Origin: DASQUK01 sp963717085
Lineage (GTDB): Bacteria > Actinomycetota > Acidimicrobiia > Acidimicrobiales > VFJN01
Direction of reading: 5' to 3'
NCBI GenBank assembly: GCA_963717085.1
Contig: CAVQVM010000005.1
Location: 62,001 to 126,000 of the forward strand
DNA length: 64,000 bases
The notes under the pieces are model-generated. The model had not been told where the DNA came from. It did not search any database and saw nothing but the letters and a program-made list of their open reading frames with translations. Position numbers and translations under genes: made by a program. Below, piece after piece: positions 41,565 to 49,641 of the stretch; within the stretch, counting starts at the first letter, position 1, and every line of letters begins with the position of its first letter.

Positions 41565-41636
41565 AGGCGGCGAGGGGAATCGAACCCCTGTACAGGGCTT
41601 TGCAGGCCCTTGCCTAAACCACTCGGCCACGCCGCC
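41565..41636 (-). tRNA. tRNA-Cys (GCA)
   Basis: Reading the minus strand, the acceptor arm GGCGGCG (41636-41630) pairs with CGCCGCC (41572-41566), and the discriminator is U. The anticodon loop carries GCA, the T-arm has GGTTCGATTCC, and the D-arm GTGGCCGAGTGG is normal. CCA is not encoded. A single tRNA in 64 kb is unremarkable. Confidence 0.95.
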
Positions 41637-41742
41637 GGAAGGGACAACCATAGCGGGCACCCCGCCGGCGGCCTGACCTCGACAATCGCGGGTGGACGCC
41701 GGCAGCACCGCCGCCACCAACGCCACGAGGCCGCCTTGCCCA

Positions 41743-41758
41743 TCAAACGTTCGCTTGA
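41743..41758. promoter_or_regulatory. TetR-type operator candidate before the P450-TetR operon
   Basis: A 16-base imperfect palindrome with outer TCAA/TTGA and inner CG/CG half-sites lies 13 bases upstream of the P450 start codon. The TetR regulator encoded downstream in the same transcript is the obvious candidate to bind it. TTGACA at 41755-41760 overlaps its right arm. Confidence 0.5.
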
Positions 41759-41770
41759 CACACTGCCTGC

Positions 41771-43084
41771 ATGACGGTCACCGAGGGCTCGAAGGCACCG
41801 CCCTTCGACATCGACATCCTCGATCCCCGGCTCTACGACGACCCGTGGGAGGCGTACCGCTGGCTCCGGAACAACGCCCCCATCTGGTGGGACGAACGCA
41901 ACCAGCTGTACGTCGTGTCCCGCCACGAGGACGTCAGCCACATCAGCCGCCACCAGGAGCTGTACTCGGCGGCCCATGGCGTCCGACCCAAGGTGCTGGC
42001 GCCGATGTCCATCATCTCGATGGACGACCCCGAGCACACACGGCAGCGCCGGCTGGTGAGCAAGGCGCTCACACCCCGGATGGTGCGCCAGCTCTCGGAC
42101 CACATCCGTGACCTGTCCAACCAGATCATCGACGAGATCTCGGCGAAGGGGGCCTGCGACTTCGTCGGGGAGATCGCCATCCACGTGCCGCTCATCGTGA
42201 TCGCCGAGCTGATGGGCCTCGACCCCGACCAGCGCCAGGACCTGTACCGCTGGAGTGACGCCATGATGGCCGGCGACGGCCACACCGACGCCGACGACCC
42301 CGTGCTGCTGCGCGCCGCGGAGGCCGGCGGCGAGTTCGCCGCCATGTGCGTCGAGCTGATCGAGCGGCGCCGGGCCGACGGCTCGACCGACGACATCGTC
42401 GGCATCCTCACCCAGGCCTACGACGAGGGAGCTCTGGCCCGGCCGGGCGACCATGCCGGCCCCGCCCGCGCCCCCGACGACGGCCCCGACGCGGTCGTCG
42501 ACGACCGGATGACCAGCGACGAGCTGATCATGTTTTTGATCCTGCTCGTGGTTGCGGGCAACGAGACAACCCGCAACGCCCTGGCCGGGGGGCTCGTGGC
42601 CTTCACCCGCTTCCCCGAGCAGCGGCGCAAGCTGCTCGAGCGGCCCGACCTGATCGACTCGGCCGTCGAGGAGATCGTCCGCTACGTCACCCCCGTGATC
42701 TCGTTCATGCGAACCGTCACCGAGGACCACACCTACCGGGGCGTCGACTTCGTCGCTGGGGACCGCGTGTTGCTCCTGTACCAGTCGGCCAACCGCGACG
42801 AGGCCGTGTTCGACGCGCCCGACGAATTCCGCGTCGACCGCGACCCCAACCCGCACCTGGCGTTCGGGATCGGCACCCACTACTGCCTGGGCGCCAACCT
42901 CGCCCGCGCCGAGATCAAGGTCGTCTTCGAGGAGCTGTTCCGCCGGCTGCGCGACATCCGGGCCGTCGATCCCGACACCCTCGAGCGGGGCGACTCCACG
43001 CTCGTCCTGGCTCTCAATCGCCTGCCGGCGGTCTTCACCCCGGAGACGCCGGTGTCTCCGGAGACGCCGGAGCCGCGGCCGTGA
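41771..43084 (+). CDS. Cytochrome P450
   Basis: A 437-residue bacterial class I P450 resembling the CYP124/125/142 group of actinobacteria. The I-helix reads LLVVAGNETTRNAL, the K-helix ExxR is EEIVRY, and the heme loop is FGIGTHYCLGANLA with the axial Cys. The stretch after residue 215 (ARPGDHAGPARAPDDGPDAV) is a longer acidic insertion than usual between helices G and I. No ferredoxin gene adjoins it. The stop overlaps the TetR GTG as GTGA. Members of the group oxidise steroid side chains, terpenes or fatty acids; substrate here is unknown. Confidence 0.94.
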   Translation: MTVTEGSKAPPFDIDILDPRLYDDPWEAYRWLRNNAPIWWDERNQLYVVSRHEDVSHISRHQELYSAAHGVRPKVLAPMSIISMDDPEHTRQRRLVSKALTPRMVRQLSDHIRDLSNQIIDEISAKGACDFVGEIAIHVPLIVIAELMGLDPDQRQDLYRWSDAMMAGDGHTDADDPVLLRAAEAGGEFAAMCVELIERRRADGSTDDIVGILTQAYDEGALARPGDHAGPARAPDDGPDAVVDDRMTSDELIMFLILLVVAGNETTRNALAGGLVAFTRFPEQRRKLLERPDLIDSAVEEIVRYVTPVISFMRTVTEDHTYRGVDFVAGDRVLLLYQSANRDEAVFDAPDEFRVDRDPNPHLAFGIGTHYCLGANLARAEIKVVFEELFRRLRDIRAVDPDTLERGDSTLVLALNRLPAVFTPETPVSPETPEPRP

Positions 43085-43692
43085 GCCCGCCCACCCCGGT
43101 CCGTGCCGATGCCGGGCCCCGCAGCCGGATCCTCGACACCGCCCTGACGCTCATGAGCCAACTGGGTTCGTCGGGCACGTCGATGCGCCGCCTCGCCTCC
43201 GCCTGCAGCCTCAACGTCGCCACGATCTACCACTACTTCCCGTCTAAGGCCGACCTGCTGCGAGCGCTCATCGAGGAGCGCCGCTACGGGGAGCGCCTGG
43301 CCACCGAGGAACCGGCGATCGACGCCGCCCTCGCGCCGGGCGAGCGGCTGGCGGTGTTCCTGCGTTGGGTCGCCGAGCGGACCCTCAACGAGGAGGTCGT
43401 GCTCCGGCTCCTGCTCGGGGAGGCGCTGCGGGGCGATGCCACCGCCCGCGACACGGCCGTCGGCCTGCTCGCCGAGCTCGACGTCGGCCTGACGGCATGG
43501 CTGGCCAGCGGGTTCCCCGAGTTCGAGGCCCGGGGCATCACGCCGGAGGTGGGTGCCCGGCTCGTCCGGCGGAACCTGCTGGCGCTGGTCACCGAGCACC
43601 TCGCCACCGGCTCGGTCGACGTGGAGGCCCACGCCACCGAGCTGGCCAGCGTCATGTTCGGGCGAGAGGGCGATCCGACCCGGGCGCGTTAG
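43081..43692 (+). CDS. TetR-family regulator
   Basis: A 203-residue protein with a TetR helix-turn-helix (SGTSMRRLASACSLNVATIYHYFP, split here for reading as SMRRLASACSLNVATIY then HYFPSKADLLRAL). The C-terminal ligand domain is divergent. It is co-transcribed with the P450 (four-base overlap) and probably represses it through the palindrome at 41743-41758, released by the substrate or a product. The overlapping GTG 43081 is the only plausible start. Confidence 0.9.
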   Translation: MSPPTPVRADAGPRSRILDTALTLMSQLGSSGTSMRRLASACSLNVATIYHYFPSKADLLRALIEERRYGERLATEEPAIDAALAPGERLAVFLRWVAERTLNEEVVLRLLLGEALRGDATARDTAVGLLAELDVGLTAWLASGFPEFEARGITPEVGARLVRRNLLALVTEHLATGSVDVEAHATELASVMFGREGDPTRAR

Positions 43693-43700
43693 TGGTCCGC

Positions 43701-44870
43701 CTAGTCGGCGAAGGTGACGGTGGCATCCTCGCGCCCCCGGAATGGTGCAACGAGCTCGGCCTCGGCCTCGATGGCCGTGCGCTGGCGATCGCTGAGCTTG
43801 GTGAAGGGCTCGATCGTCACCTCGAGCTGGCTCCCCGCGCCGCGGGCGCGCCACGTTCCCACCGGATGACCAGTGACCAGTACGACCCCGGGGGCCCCAA
43901 CCGGCCGCCAGACGGCTCGCTGCGCCGTCTTATCGGGGAGCAGAGTGGCCCGGTCGCGCTGGGCGAGGAACGGATCGCCGGCGGGCAGCAGGCGCGCACC
44001 CGACGCCGTCGGCGGATCGTCCAACATGTCGGCATCGTCGGCCAACAGCCAGGCGACGGCCCCATCGAGCTTGGCCTCGACGAGGTCGGCGCCCAGGTCC
44101 ACGAACCGCTGACGGGCCTCGGCCACGCCGATGCCGGTCCACCCGGCGAAGTGGACGGGCGTGGCCGGCCCGTAGGCGTGCACGAAGCGGCGCGCCAGCT
44201 CGATCCTGGCCGCGGCGACGTCTCCCCCCAGCGGTCCACCCAGCCAGATGTCGGTGCCCATCAGGGTCTGGCGGGCGCCCTGCGGCCAGCCGTAGCAGAA
44301 GACCCCGGCGGTGCCGGCAAGCCGCAGCAGCTGGTCCGGGACGTGGTGCACGTCGCACACCTCGCACCACGGTTCCAGCTCGGCCGGCAGCCGGCCATGG
44401 AGCGCCTCACTCAGCTGCCCCTTGGTCCGTGACTCGCCGTCGGCCACCACGGCCGCCAGCACACCGAGCACTATGGACAGCGCCTCCCGGGCGGTCCAGC
44501 CTGCGGCGTCGATCGGCGGCCACGATCCCGACAGCTGCTCGCGCAGCGACGCCTCGTCCGCCGCCAGCGCCCCTGGCCCGAACACCGTGGCGTCCTCGCG
44601 GGGCACGACGAAGGCGGCGCCACGGGGGCCGAGGAAGCGCAGTAGCGAGCGGTCATCGAGGAGCGCGTCCTCCAACGCGGTGGGCGTGAACCCGGCGACC
44701 CGGGCGGCGAGCGCCACCGCCGCGTTGCCAGGCGGGGTGTCCTGCAGGCCGCAGACGGCGGCCGCATCGATGACACCCTCCTTGGGCAGGCGCTCGTTCA
44801 GGTTGTGGGTGGCGACGCGGAAGGCAACGACCTGTTCAGCGGATACGTGATGCACTGCCTGCCTGCCCAT
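43701..44870 (-). CDS. HTH_42 (YcaQ/AlkZ superfamily) winged-helix DNA-binding protein
   Basis: A 389-residue protein of the HTH_42 superfamily, which includes the DNA glycosylases AlkZ and YcaQ. The N-terminal part has the family text CGLQDTPPGNAAVALAARV; the winged-helix repeats follow (LSIVLGVLAAVVADGESRTKG and FAGWTGIGVAEARQRFVDLG), ending with a barrel (GVVLVTGHPVGTWRARGAG). I see no clear QxQ or QxD catalytic motif of AlkZ and YcaQ, so glycosylase activity is uncertain. Many actinobacteria carry such proteins of unknown function. ATG 44870 was chosen. Confidence 0.82.
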   Translation of the reverse strand: MGRQAVHHVSAEQVVAFRVATHNLNERLPKEGVIDAAAVCGLQDTPPGNAAVALAARVAGFTPTALEDALLDDRSLLRFLGPRGAAFVVPREDATVFGPGALAADEASLREQLSGSWPPIDAAGWTAREALSIVLGVLAAVVADGESRTKGQLSEALHGRLPAELEPWCEVCDVHHVPDQLLRLAGTAGVFCYGWPQGARQTLMGTDIWLGGPLGGDVAAARIELARRFVHAYGPATPVHFAGWTGIGVAEARQRFVDLGADLVEAKLDGAVAWLLADDADMLDDPPTASGARLLPAGDPFLAQRDRATLLPDKTAQRAVWRPVGAPGVVLVTGHPVGTWRARGAGSQLEVTIEPFTKLSDRQRTAIEAEAELVAPFRGREDATVTFAD

Positions 44871-44970
44871 CGTGGCCGAGGCTAGGGGTCGCGTCGGCCC
44901 TGGGTGAGCGACACCGCGGAGCGTGCTGAGGTCCTCGCTGAACGTCCGTGGGTCGGCCAGCGCACCACCA

Positions 44971-45561
44971 TCAAGCAAGCACCTCGCGCACGTGCGCGGC
45001 CAACGCGTCGAGGTAGCCCTGCGTTGCCCGCGCCTGCTGTCGGCGCGCCATCGGTCCCGCCAGCCGCACAACGGGATGCCGCGGTCGCGAGAACGCGGTG
45101 ATGGCCAGCCGCACGGGGCCAGCCGCGTCGTGCGGGTCGTGACGCTGCACCACGAACGCCTCCTCGCCGCTCTCTGGGTGGATCGGAAGGGTCCCGTAGC
45201 CGAAGCCGAATCGGTCGGGCTCGTCGACCACCCAGGCGATGCGGCACGTGGCGATCACATGGACGGCGACCAGCGGCACGTCGACGGCGACCACGGTTCC
45301 GACTTCGATGGGCGGGTCCTCAGGAGCCAGCCGGTAGCCCTGACGGCGGTGCAGTTGCCAGCGGCGGATGCCGTCGACTGCGGCGGCGAACGCCTCGTCC
45401 CCGTCGCCGACCACACGACTGGCATGCACACGGTGATAGCCCTCCGGCAGCTCATCGGGATGGGCGGTGGCCGCGATCTCGTCATAGGTGAAGGGCGCGT
45501 CGACCACGCTGGCTGCGATCTGCGACAACTTGGCGTCCGACGGACGGCGGACGAGGAACAC
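44971..45561 (-). CDS. DUF1990 (UPF0548) family protein
   Basis: A 196-residue protein. It has the opening VDAPFTYDEIAATAHPDELP and GYHRVHASRVVGDGDEAF, then IGxxFGFGYGTLPIHPESGEEAF-type text (here FGFGYGTLPIHPESGEEAF). This is the DUF1990 pattern. The fold is expected to bind a hydrophobic ligand (it is distantly START-like). Function is unknown. Separated by 100 bases from the HTH_42 gene on the same strand. Confidence 0.86.
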   Translation of the reverse strand: MFLVRRPSDAKLSQIAASVVDAPFTYDEIAATAHPDELPEGYHRVHASRVVGDGDEAFAAAVDGIRRWQLHRRQGYRLAPEDPPIEVGTVVAVDVPLVAVHVIATCRIAWVVDEPDRFGFGYGTLPIHPESGEEAFVVQRHDPHDAAGPVRLAITAFSRPRHPVVRLAGPMARRQQARATQGYLDALAAHVREVLA

Positions 45562-45593
45562 CGAAGCCTCCAGCGGCTCGTGTGGGCGCGACC

Positions 45594-45752
45594 CTAAGCC
45601 CAGCCGCCCGCATCGAACCCTGGACCGGCCGAGCCCGCTACGACGACCGTGAGCGCCATGACGACGATCACCGTGGTCGCGAGGGGGACCGCAAGAAGCG
45701 GAAGCGCCGGTCGTTCCTCGAGGACCTCTTCGAGTTCGGCTGAGCGGATCAT
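45594..45752 (-). CDS. Small single-span membrane protein
   Basis: A 52-residue protein: a charged N terminus (MIRSAELEEVLEERP), one strong membrane helix (LLAVPLATTVIVVMALTVVV) and a short Gly-rich tail. The ribosome-binding site before ATG 45752 is only moderate (GAGCTGAG), so translation is probable rather than certain. It ends 32 bases before the DUF1990 start on the same strand and may be co-transcribed with it. Confidence 0.5.
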   Translation of the reverse strand: MIRSAELEEVLEERPALPLLAVPLATTVIVVMALTVVVAGSAGPGFDAGGWA

Positions 45753-45891
45753 CTCAGCTCGTCGACGGCGAACCCGCAGCCGCGAGGTCGTCGGACCACG
45801 CCCGCTGGCTCGGACTCGAGCCCATCGGCGGCGGACGGGCCAGCTCTGGTTGCTTCGGCGTAACCTGGCTACCGCGAGTCGAGGAGGACAC

Positions 45892-46212
45892 ATGGTCGAC
45901 AACGAACGCCTACGGCCGGTGGAGCGACGGGTCCTGCGCTGGGCCCAGGCCGGTGTGGGTGATGCGGAGATCGGCCACCGCTTCCGCCGGAGCGAGCGTT
46001 GGGCGGCGCAGGTGCGGTTCCTGGCCGGCCTCGACCGGAGCGGCAACCCCCCGCTCCCCCACGACCTGCTCCGTCCCATCGAACGGCGGGTCCTCCGGTG
46101 GCGCGATCAGGGCGAGGACCTGGTGGACCTGAGCGATCGGTTCCTCCGCAGCCCGGCGCATCTGGCCCGGGTCGAGGAATACGCCCGCTACAAGCTCGCC
46201 GCCGCCAAGTAG
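45892..46212 (+). CDS. Small protein of two tandem helix-turn-helix repeats
   Basis: A 106-residue protein starting at ATG 45892 after GAGGAGG. It consists of two homologous about 45-residue repeats: RPVERRVLRWAQAGVGDAEI and RPIERRVLRWRDQGEDLVDL, each followed by a similar helix (HRFRRSERW, DRFLRSPAH). The first repeat is a good LuxR/sigma-4-like HTH (AEIGHRFRRS); the second keeps the scaffold with a changed turn. There is nothing else in the protein. It is likely a DNA-binding protein with two HTH units or a sequestering partner. No known family recognised. Confidence 0.8.
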   Translation: MVDNERLRPVERRVLRWAQAGVGDAEIGHRFRRSERWAAQVRFLAGLDRSGNPPLPHDLLRPIERRVLRWRDQGEDLVDLSDRFLRSPAHLARVEEYARYKLAAAK

Positions 46213-46267
46213 CCCGCACCCGCCCCGGTCGACCTCATGCTCAGGTAGAGGTTCACGGTCGCGTCGA

Positions 46268-47494
46268 TCACGCCTCTTTCAGCACGGTCTGCTCGTCGCG
46301 GCGGTGGGTCAGCACCGAGTCGAGGTACGAGCTCAACGCCACGTCGATGGACACCTCTTGTCCGGCCCGCTCCGACAGGTAGTAGCGGTGCTCCAACAGC
46401 TCGTGGAACAGCTCCGGAGCCTCGAGGCGCCCACGCAGGGTGCTCGGAACCCGAGCGATCACCGGCTCGTAGACCTCGGCGAGCCAACGGGACGCGATCA
46501 CTGCCTGCGGGATCTCGGCGTCGGCTTCGCGGCTGATCGAAGCGCCGAAGGCCGCGATGTCGTTCAAGAGGCGGCGGGCCTGATTCTCCTGTACCGCCAG
46601 CCCGGTCAGGCGCCGTAGCTCCCGGGCGTGGTGTCCCTCCTCCAGCAGCACGGGGCGGACGCGCAGCCGGTAGCCCTCAGGGTCGTGCTCGACGAGCAGC
46701 TCGTCGACGTCGAAACCCAGCTCGTTGAGTCGCCGGATGCGGCGGTCGATGCGGTGGCGATCGTCGAGCGAGAGCTCCTCGGTGCCGGTGAGCTCGTCCC
46801 ACAGGGCCCGATAGCGGTCCTCGAGCTGGTCGGCCACGTCCACCACATCGATCTCGGCACTGAGGTCACCGCTCGCCTGCAGGTCGAGCAGCCCGCCGGC
46901 GATGTTCTCGCGGGCGATGTCGATGTCGTTCGCCCGCATGCCGTCGGGTAACTCGTCGCGCCGTTCCGCGGTCTCGGCGTCGACGAGGTACGCCATGAGC
47001 GCACCGGCATCCCGACGGAACAGCAGGTTCGACAGCGAGCAGTCGCCCCAGAAGAAACCTTCCAGGTGCAGGCGCACCAGGAGCACCACGCCGGCATCGA
47101 TCAGTAGGCCCGAAAGGTCCGGGCGCCGCTCCCGGGTGAACAGGTACCGGTAGGGCAGCGAGAAGTCGAGGTAGCGGCTGATGAGCACCGCCGCCAGCGG
47201 CTCCGCGTTCGGCGCCCGCCGCCCGGTCACCATGCCAACGGGCTGCACGGCGGGCAGCCCCTCGGCGGTGAGGCGCCGGAGCATGCCGTACTCGCGGCGG
47301 GCCTCGCGTTCTGTGGTCTCCTTGAGCGCGAAGACGCGGCCGCCGTCGGCCGCGAAGCGGACCACGTGGCGGCTCGTGCCGTGCACCATCTCGACCAGCC
47401 GGGCGTCGTCCCAGGCGGCCAGCGGCGTGCTCCATGGCAGGTCGAGCAGCCCGCCCGGCTCGCTGCCGGGAACGAACTGCAGCCGGACGACCAT
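46268..47494 (-). CDS. DUF4032 / lipopolysaccharide-kinase-like protein
   Basis: A 408-residue protein. The N-terminal half is kinase-like: VFALKETTEREARREYGML (Lys of the ATP site), LISRYLDFSLPYRYLF, GFFWGDCSLSNLLF (catalytic loop GD..SN in place of HxD..N) and AYLVDAETAE (metal-binding Asp). The C-terminal half is the DUF4032 domain, helical (ELHELLEHRYYLSERAGQEV-like text, here ELFHELLEHRYYLSE). The family is common in Actinobacteria with no defined substrate. Separated from the tandem-HTH gene by a convergent arrangement. Confidence 0.85.
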   Translation of the reverse strand: MVVRLQFVPGSEPGGLLDLPWSTPLAAWDDARLVEMVHGTSRHVVRFAADGGRVFALKETTEREARREYGMLRRLTAEGLPAVQPVGMVTGRRAPNAEPLAAVLISRYLDFSLPYRYLFTRERRPDLSGLLIDAGVVLLVRLHLEGFFWGDCSLSNLLFRRDAGALMAYLVDAETAERRDELPDGMRANDIDIARENIAGGLLDLQASGDLSAEIDVVDVADQLEDRYRALWDELTGTEELSLDDRHRIDRRIRRLNELGFDVDELLVEHDPEGYRLRVRPVLLEEGHHARELRRLTGLAVQENQARRLLNDIAAFGASISREADAEIPQAVIASRWLAEVYEPVIARVPSTLRGRLEAPELFHELLEHRYYLSERAGQEVSIDVALSSYLDSVLTHRRDEQTVLKEA

Positions 47495-47582
47495 CGCCCG
47501 TCACGCTACGTCGGTCGTCACGGACGGGCCGATAACCGTCGATGGCTGGGCGGCAATGCGGTTGGTCTAGCCTCTAATACGA

Positions 47583-48278
47583 ATGTCTGAGACGGCCGCG
47601 ACCACGACCGCCGACCGGCTCATCGATGCCGCCGAGGTCCTGTTCGCGACCCACGGCATCGAGGGCGTCAGCCTCCGCGAGATCAACCGCACCGCCGGCG
47701 CCCGCAATGCTTCGGCCCTCCAGTACCACTTCGGCGGCCGCGACGGGCTGCTCCGGGCGGTCCTCGCCAAGCACCACCACGCCGTCGAGGCCCGCCGGCA
47801 CGCGATGCTCGACGCCTACGAGGCCGACGGGCGCGCCGACCTCCGCGCACTGGCGGGGGCGCTGGTGCGGCCCAGCGCCGCCATGCTGGCCGACGGCGAC
47901 GGTGGGCCCGCCTACCTGCAGATCATGGCCGACCTCATGAACCGGCCCCGCCCGGTGATCGACCCTGCGGCGCTCGACGACCCGGCCTCCAGCATCTACC
48001 GCTGGCGGACCCTGGTCGCCGGCCTGCTCGACAACGACGCCACCCGGCTGCACCGCCGCTTCGTGGCGATGCGGTTCGCGGCTGTCGAGCTGGCCCGGCG
48101 CGCACGGTCCGCGCCCCACACCGACGATCGACTGTTCGTCAGCCACCTCGTCGACCTGGTCGCCGGGTTGCTGGCCGCACCCCTGTCCGATGAGACCCGC
48201 CGCCTCGACGCCGAGCGCGCCCGGGCCCTCGGCTCCGACCGCAACGCCCTGTCCGACGTCCCCGCCGCAGGAGGCTGA
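47583..48278 (+). CDS. TetR-family regulator
   Basis: A 231-residue TetR protein. The HTH is GVSLREINRTAGARNASALQ followed by YHFGGRDGLLRAVL. The long C-terminal domain has DRLFVSHLVDLVAGLL. A -10-like TAGCCT (47568-47573) ends nine bases before ATG 47583 and no ribosome-binding site is evident, so the mRNA may be leaderless. The acyl-CoA dehydrogenase gene starts seven bases after the stop, so it is probably a local regulator of fatty-acid or related catabolism. Confidence 0.9.
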   Translation: MSETAATTTADRLIDAAEVLFATHGIEGVSLREINRTAGARNASALQYHFGGRDGLLRAVLAKHHHAVEARRHAMLDAYEADGRADLRALAGALVRPSAAMLADGDGGPAYLQIMADLMNRPRPVIDPAALDDPASSIYRWRTLVAGLLDNDATRLHRRFVAMRFAAVELARRARSAPHTDDRLFVSHLVDLVAGLLAAPLSDETRRLDAERARALGSDRNALSDVPAAGG

Positions 48279-48285
48279 TCCCGCC

Positions 48286-49515
48286 ATGGCCATCGACTTC
48301 ACCCTCACCCCCGAGATCGAGGACATCCGCGTCCGAGTGCGCTCGTTCGTCGACGACGTCGTCAAGCCCGGCGAGGCCCGCATCGGCGACCGCGACGAGA
48401 TCGAGCGGGCCGACTACATCAAGATCCTCCTGGAGATGCGAGCGGCGGCGCAGGAGGTCGGCCTGTGGCTCCCGCACATGCCCAAGGAATGGGGCGGCAT
48501 GGGCCTCGGCCACGTCGAGCTCGCCATGGTCCAGGCGGAGGCCGCCAAGTCGACATACGGCCCCTGGGTCTTCAACTGCCAGGCACCCGACGAGGGCAAC
48601 ATGCACACGCTGTTGCACTGGGGCACCGAGGAGCAGAAGCAGCGCTACCTGCGCCCGCTGTGCGAGGGCCGCGCCATGAGCTGCTTCGCCATGACCGAGC
48701 CCGAGGTGGCGGGCTCGGACCCGACGCTGATCCGCACCCACGCGTACCAGGACGGCGACGAGTGGGTCATCGACGGCCACAAGTGGTTCATCTCCAACGC
48801 CCACCGCGCCAGCTTCGCGATCCTCATCGCCCGCACCGAGGACGACCCCGAACTGCCCCAGGCGGCCAACACGGCGTTCATCGTCGACATCCCGTCGGAC
48901 GGATGGACCGAGGTTCGCCAGATCGAGACCATGCACGGCTCGACCGGCCACTCCGAGATCCGGATCGAGGACCTGCGGGTGTCCGACGACCACATGCTGG
49001 GCGGGCGGGGCCAGGGCCACATGCTGGGTCAGTACCGGCTGGGCCCGGCCCGCCTGGCCCACTGCATGCGCTGGATCGCCCAGGCGGAGATGGCGCTCGA
49101 CATGATGGTCGACCGCTCGCTCAACCGCTTCGCCCACGGGTCGCTGCTGGCGGAGAAGCAGGGCATCCAATGGATGATCGCCGACTCGGCGATGGAGCTC
49201 TACCAGGCCAAGCTCATGGTGCTGCACGCCGCCTACCGGATCGACCACAAGCTCGACTTCAAGAGCGAGGTGTCGATGGCCAAGCACTTCGTGGCCAACG
49301 CGCTCAACCGCATCATCGACCGGTCGATCCAGGTGCACGGGGCCCTCGGCTACTCGACCGACACGCCGCTGGCCAACATGTACCAGCACGCCCGCTGGGC
49401 CCGGTTCGCCGACGGCGCCGACGAGGTCCACCAGATGCGCATCGCCCAGCGCACCATCGCCGCCTACAAGGACCACGGTTCGACGCGGACGGCCACCGGC
49501 GATCTGCCCCTTTAG
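48286..49515 (+). CDS. Acyl-CoA dehydrogenase family protein
   Basis: A 409-residue FAD-dependent acyl-CoA dehydrogenase. Landmarks are WLPHMPKEWGGMGLGHVE, the FAD-loop CFAMTEPEVAGSDPTLIRTH, EWVIDGHKWFISNAHRAS and the C-terminal QVHGALGYSTDTPLANMYQ. ATG 48286 has AGGAGG upstream. The catalytic base region reads QVHGALGYS; the ACAD family member resembles the ones acting on longer or branched acyl-CoAs in actinobacteria. It is probably regulated by the TetR gene just upstream. Confidence 0.94.
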   Translation: MAIDFTLTPEIEDIRVRVRSFVDDVVKPGEARIGDRDEIERADYIKILLEMRAAAQEVGLWLPHMPKEWGGMGLGHVELAMVQAEAAKSTYGPWVFNCQAPDEGNMHTLLHWGTEEQKQRYLRPLCEGRAMSCFAMTEPEVAGSDPTLIRTHAYQDGDEWVIDGHKWFISNAHRASFAILIARTEDDPELPQAANTAFIVDIPSDGWTEVRQIETMHGSTGHSEIRIEDLRVSDDHMLGGRGQGHMLGQYRLGPARLAHCMRWIAQAEMALDMMVDRSLNRFAHGSLLAEKQGIQWMIADSAMELYQAKLMVLHAAYRIDHKLDFKSEVSMAKHFVANALNRIIDRSIQVHGALGYSTDTPLANMYQHARWARFADGADEVHQMRIAQRTIAAYKDHGSTRTATGDLPL

Positions 49516-49541
49516 GTCAGCAGGGCCGCACCGGCGCCGGG

Positions 49542-49641
49542 CCGAGGCAATGGCGAACGGTCGTCCGAACCGGAGGCAGTAGCTAAGGGTCTCCGTTCGT
49601 CAATGCCTCGGGCCGGGCGCGGCGTTCGTCATTGCCTCGGG
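49542..49641. repeat. Cluster of dispersed palindromic repeat arms
   Basis: At least three arm copies of the element seen at 8607-8686 occur here: inverted at 49542-49560 and at about 49565-49580, forward at 49593-49612 and again at 49622-49641. The core word is CGTTCGTCATTGCCTC and its complement. The last copy contains the stop codon of the AI-2E gene (49629-49631). It fills the space between two convergent genes. Confidence 0.7.

Noticed and set aside
40848..41726. Frame of 292 codons on the minus strand around the LpqC remnant
   Set aside because: Only a short part (PDPVPAYLADYLLV) is authentic; the rest is out of frame.
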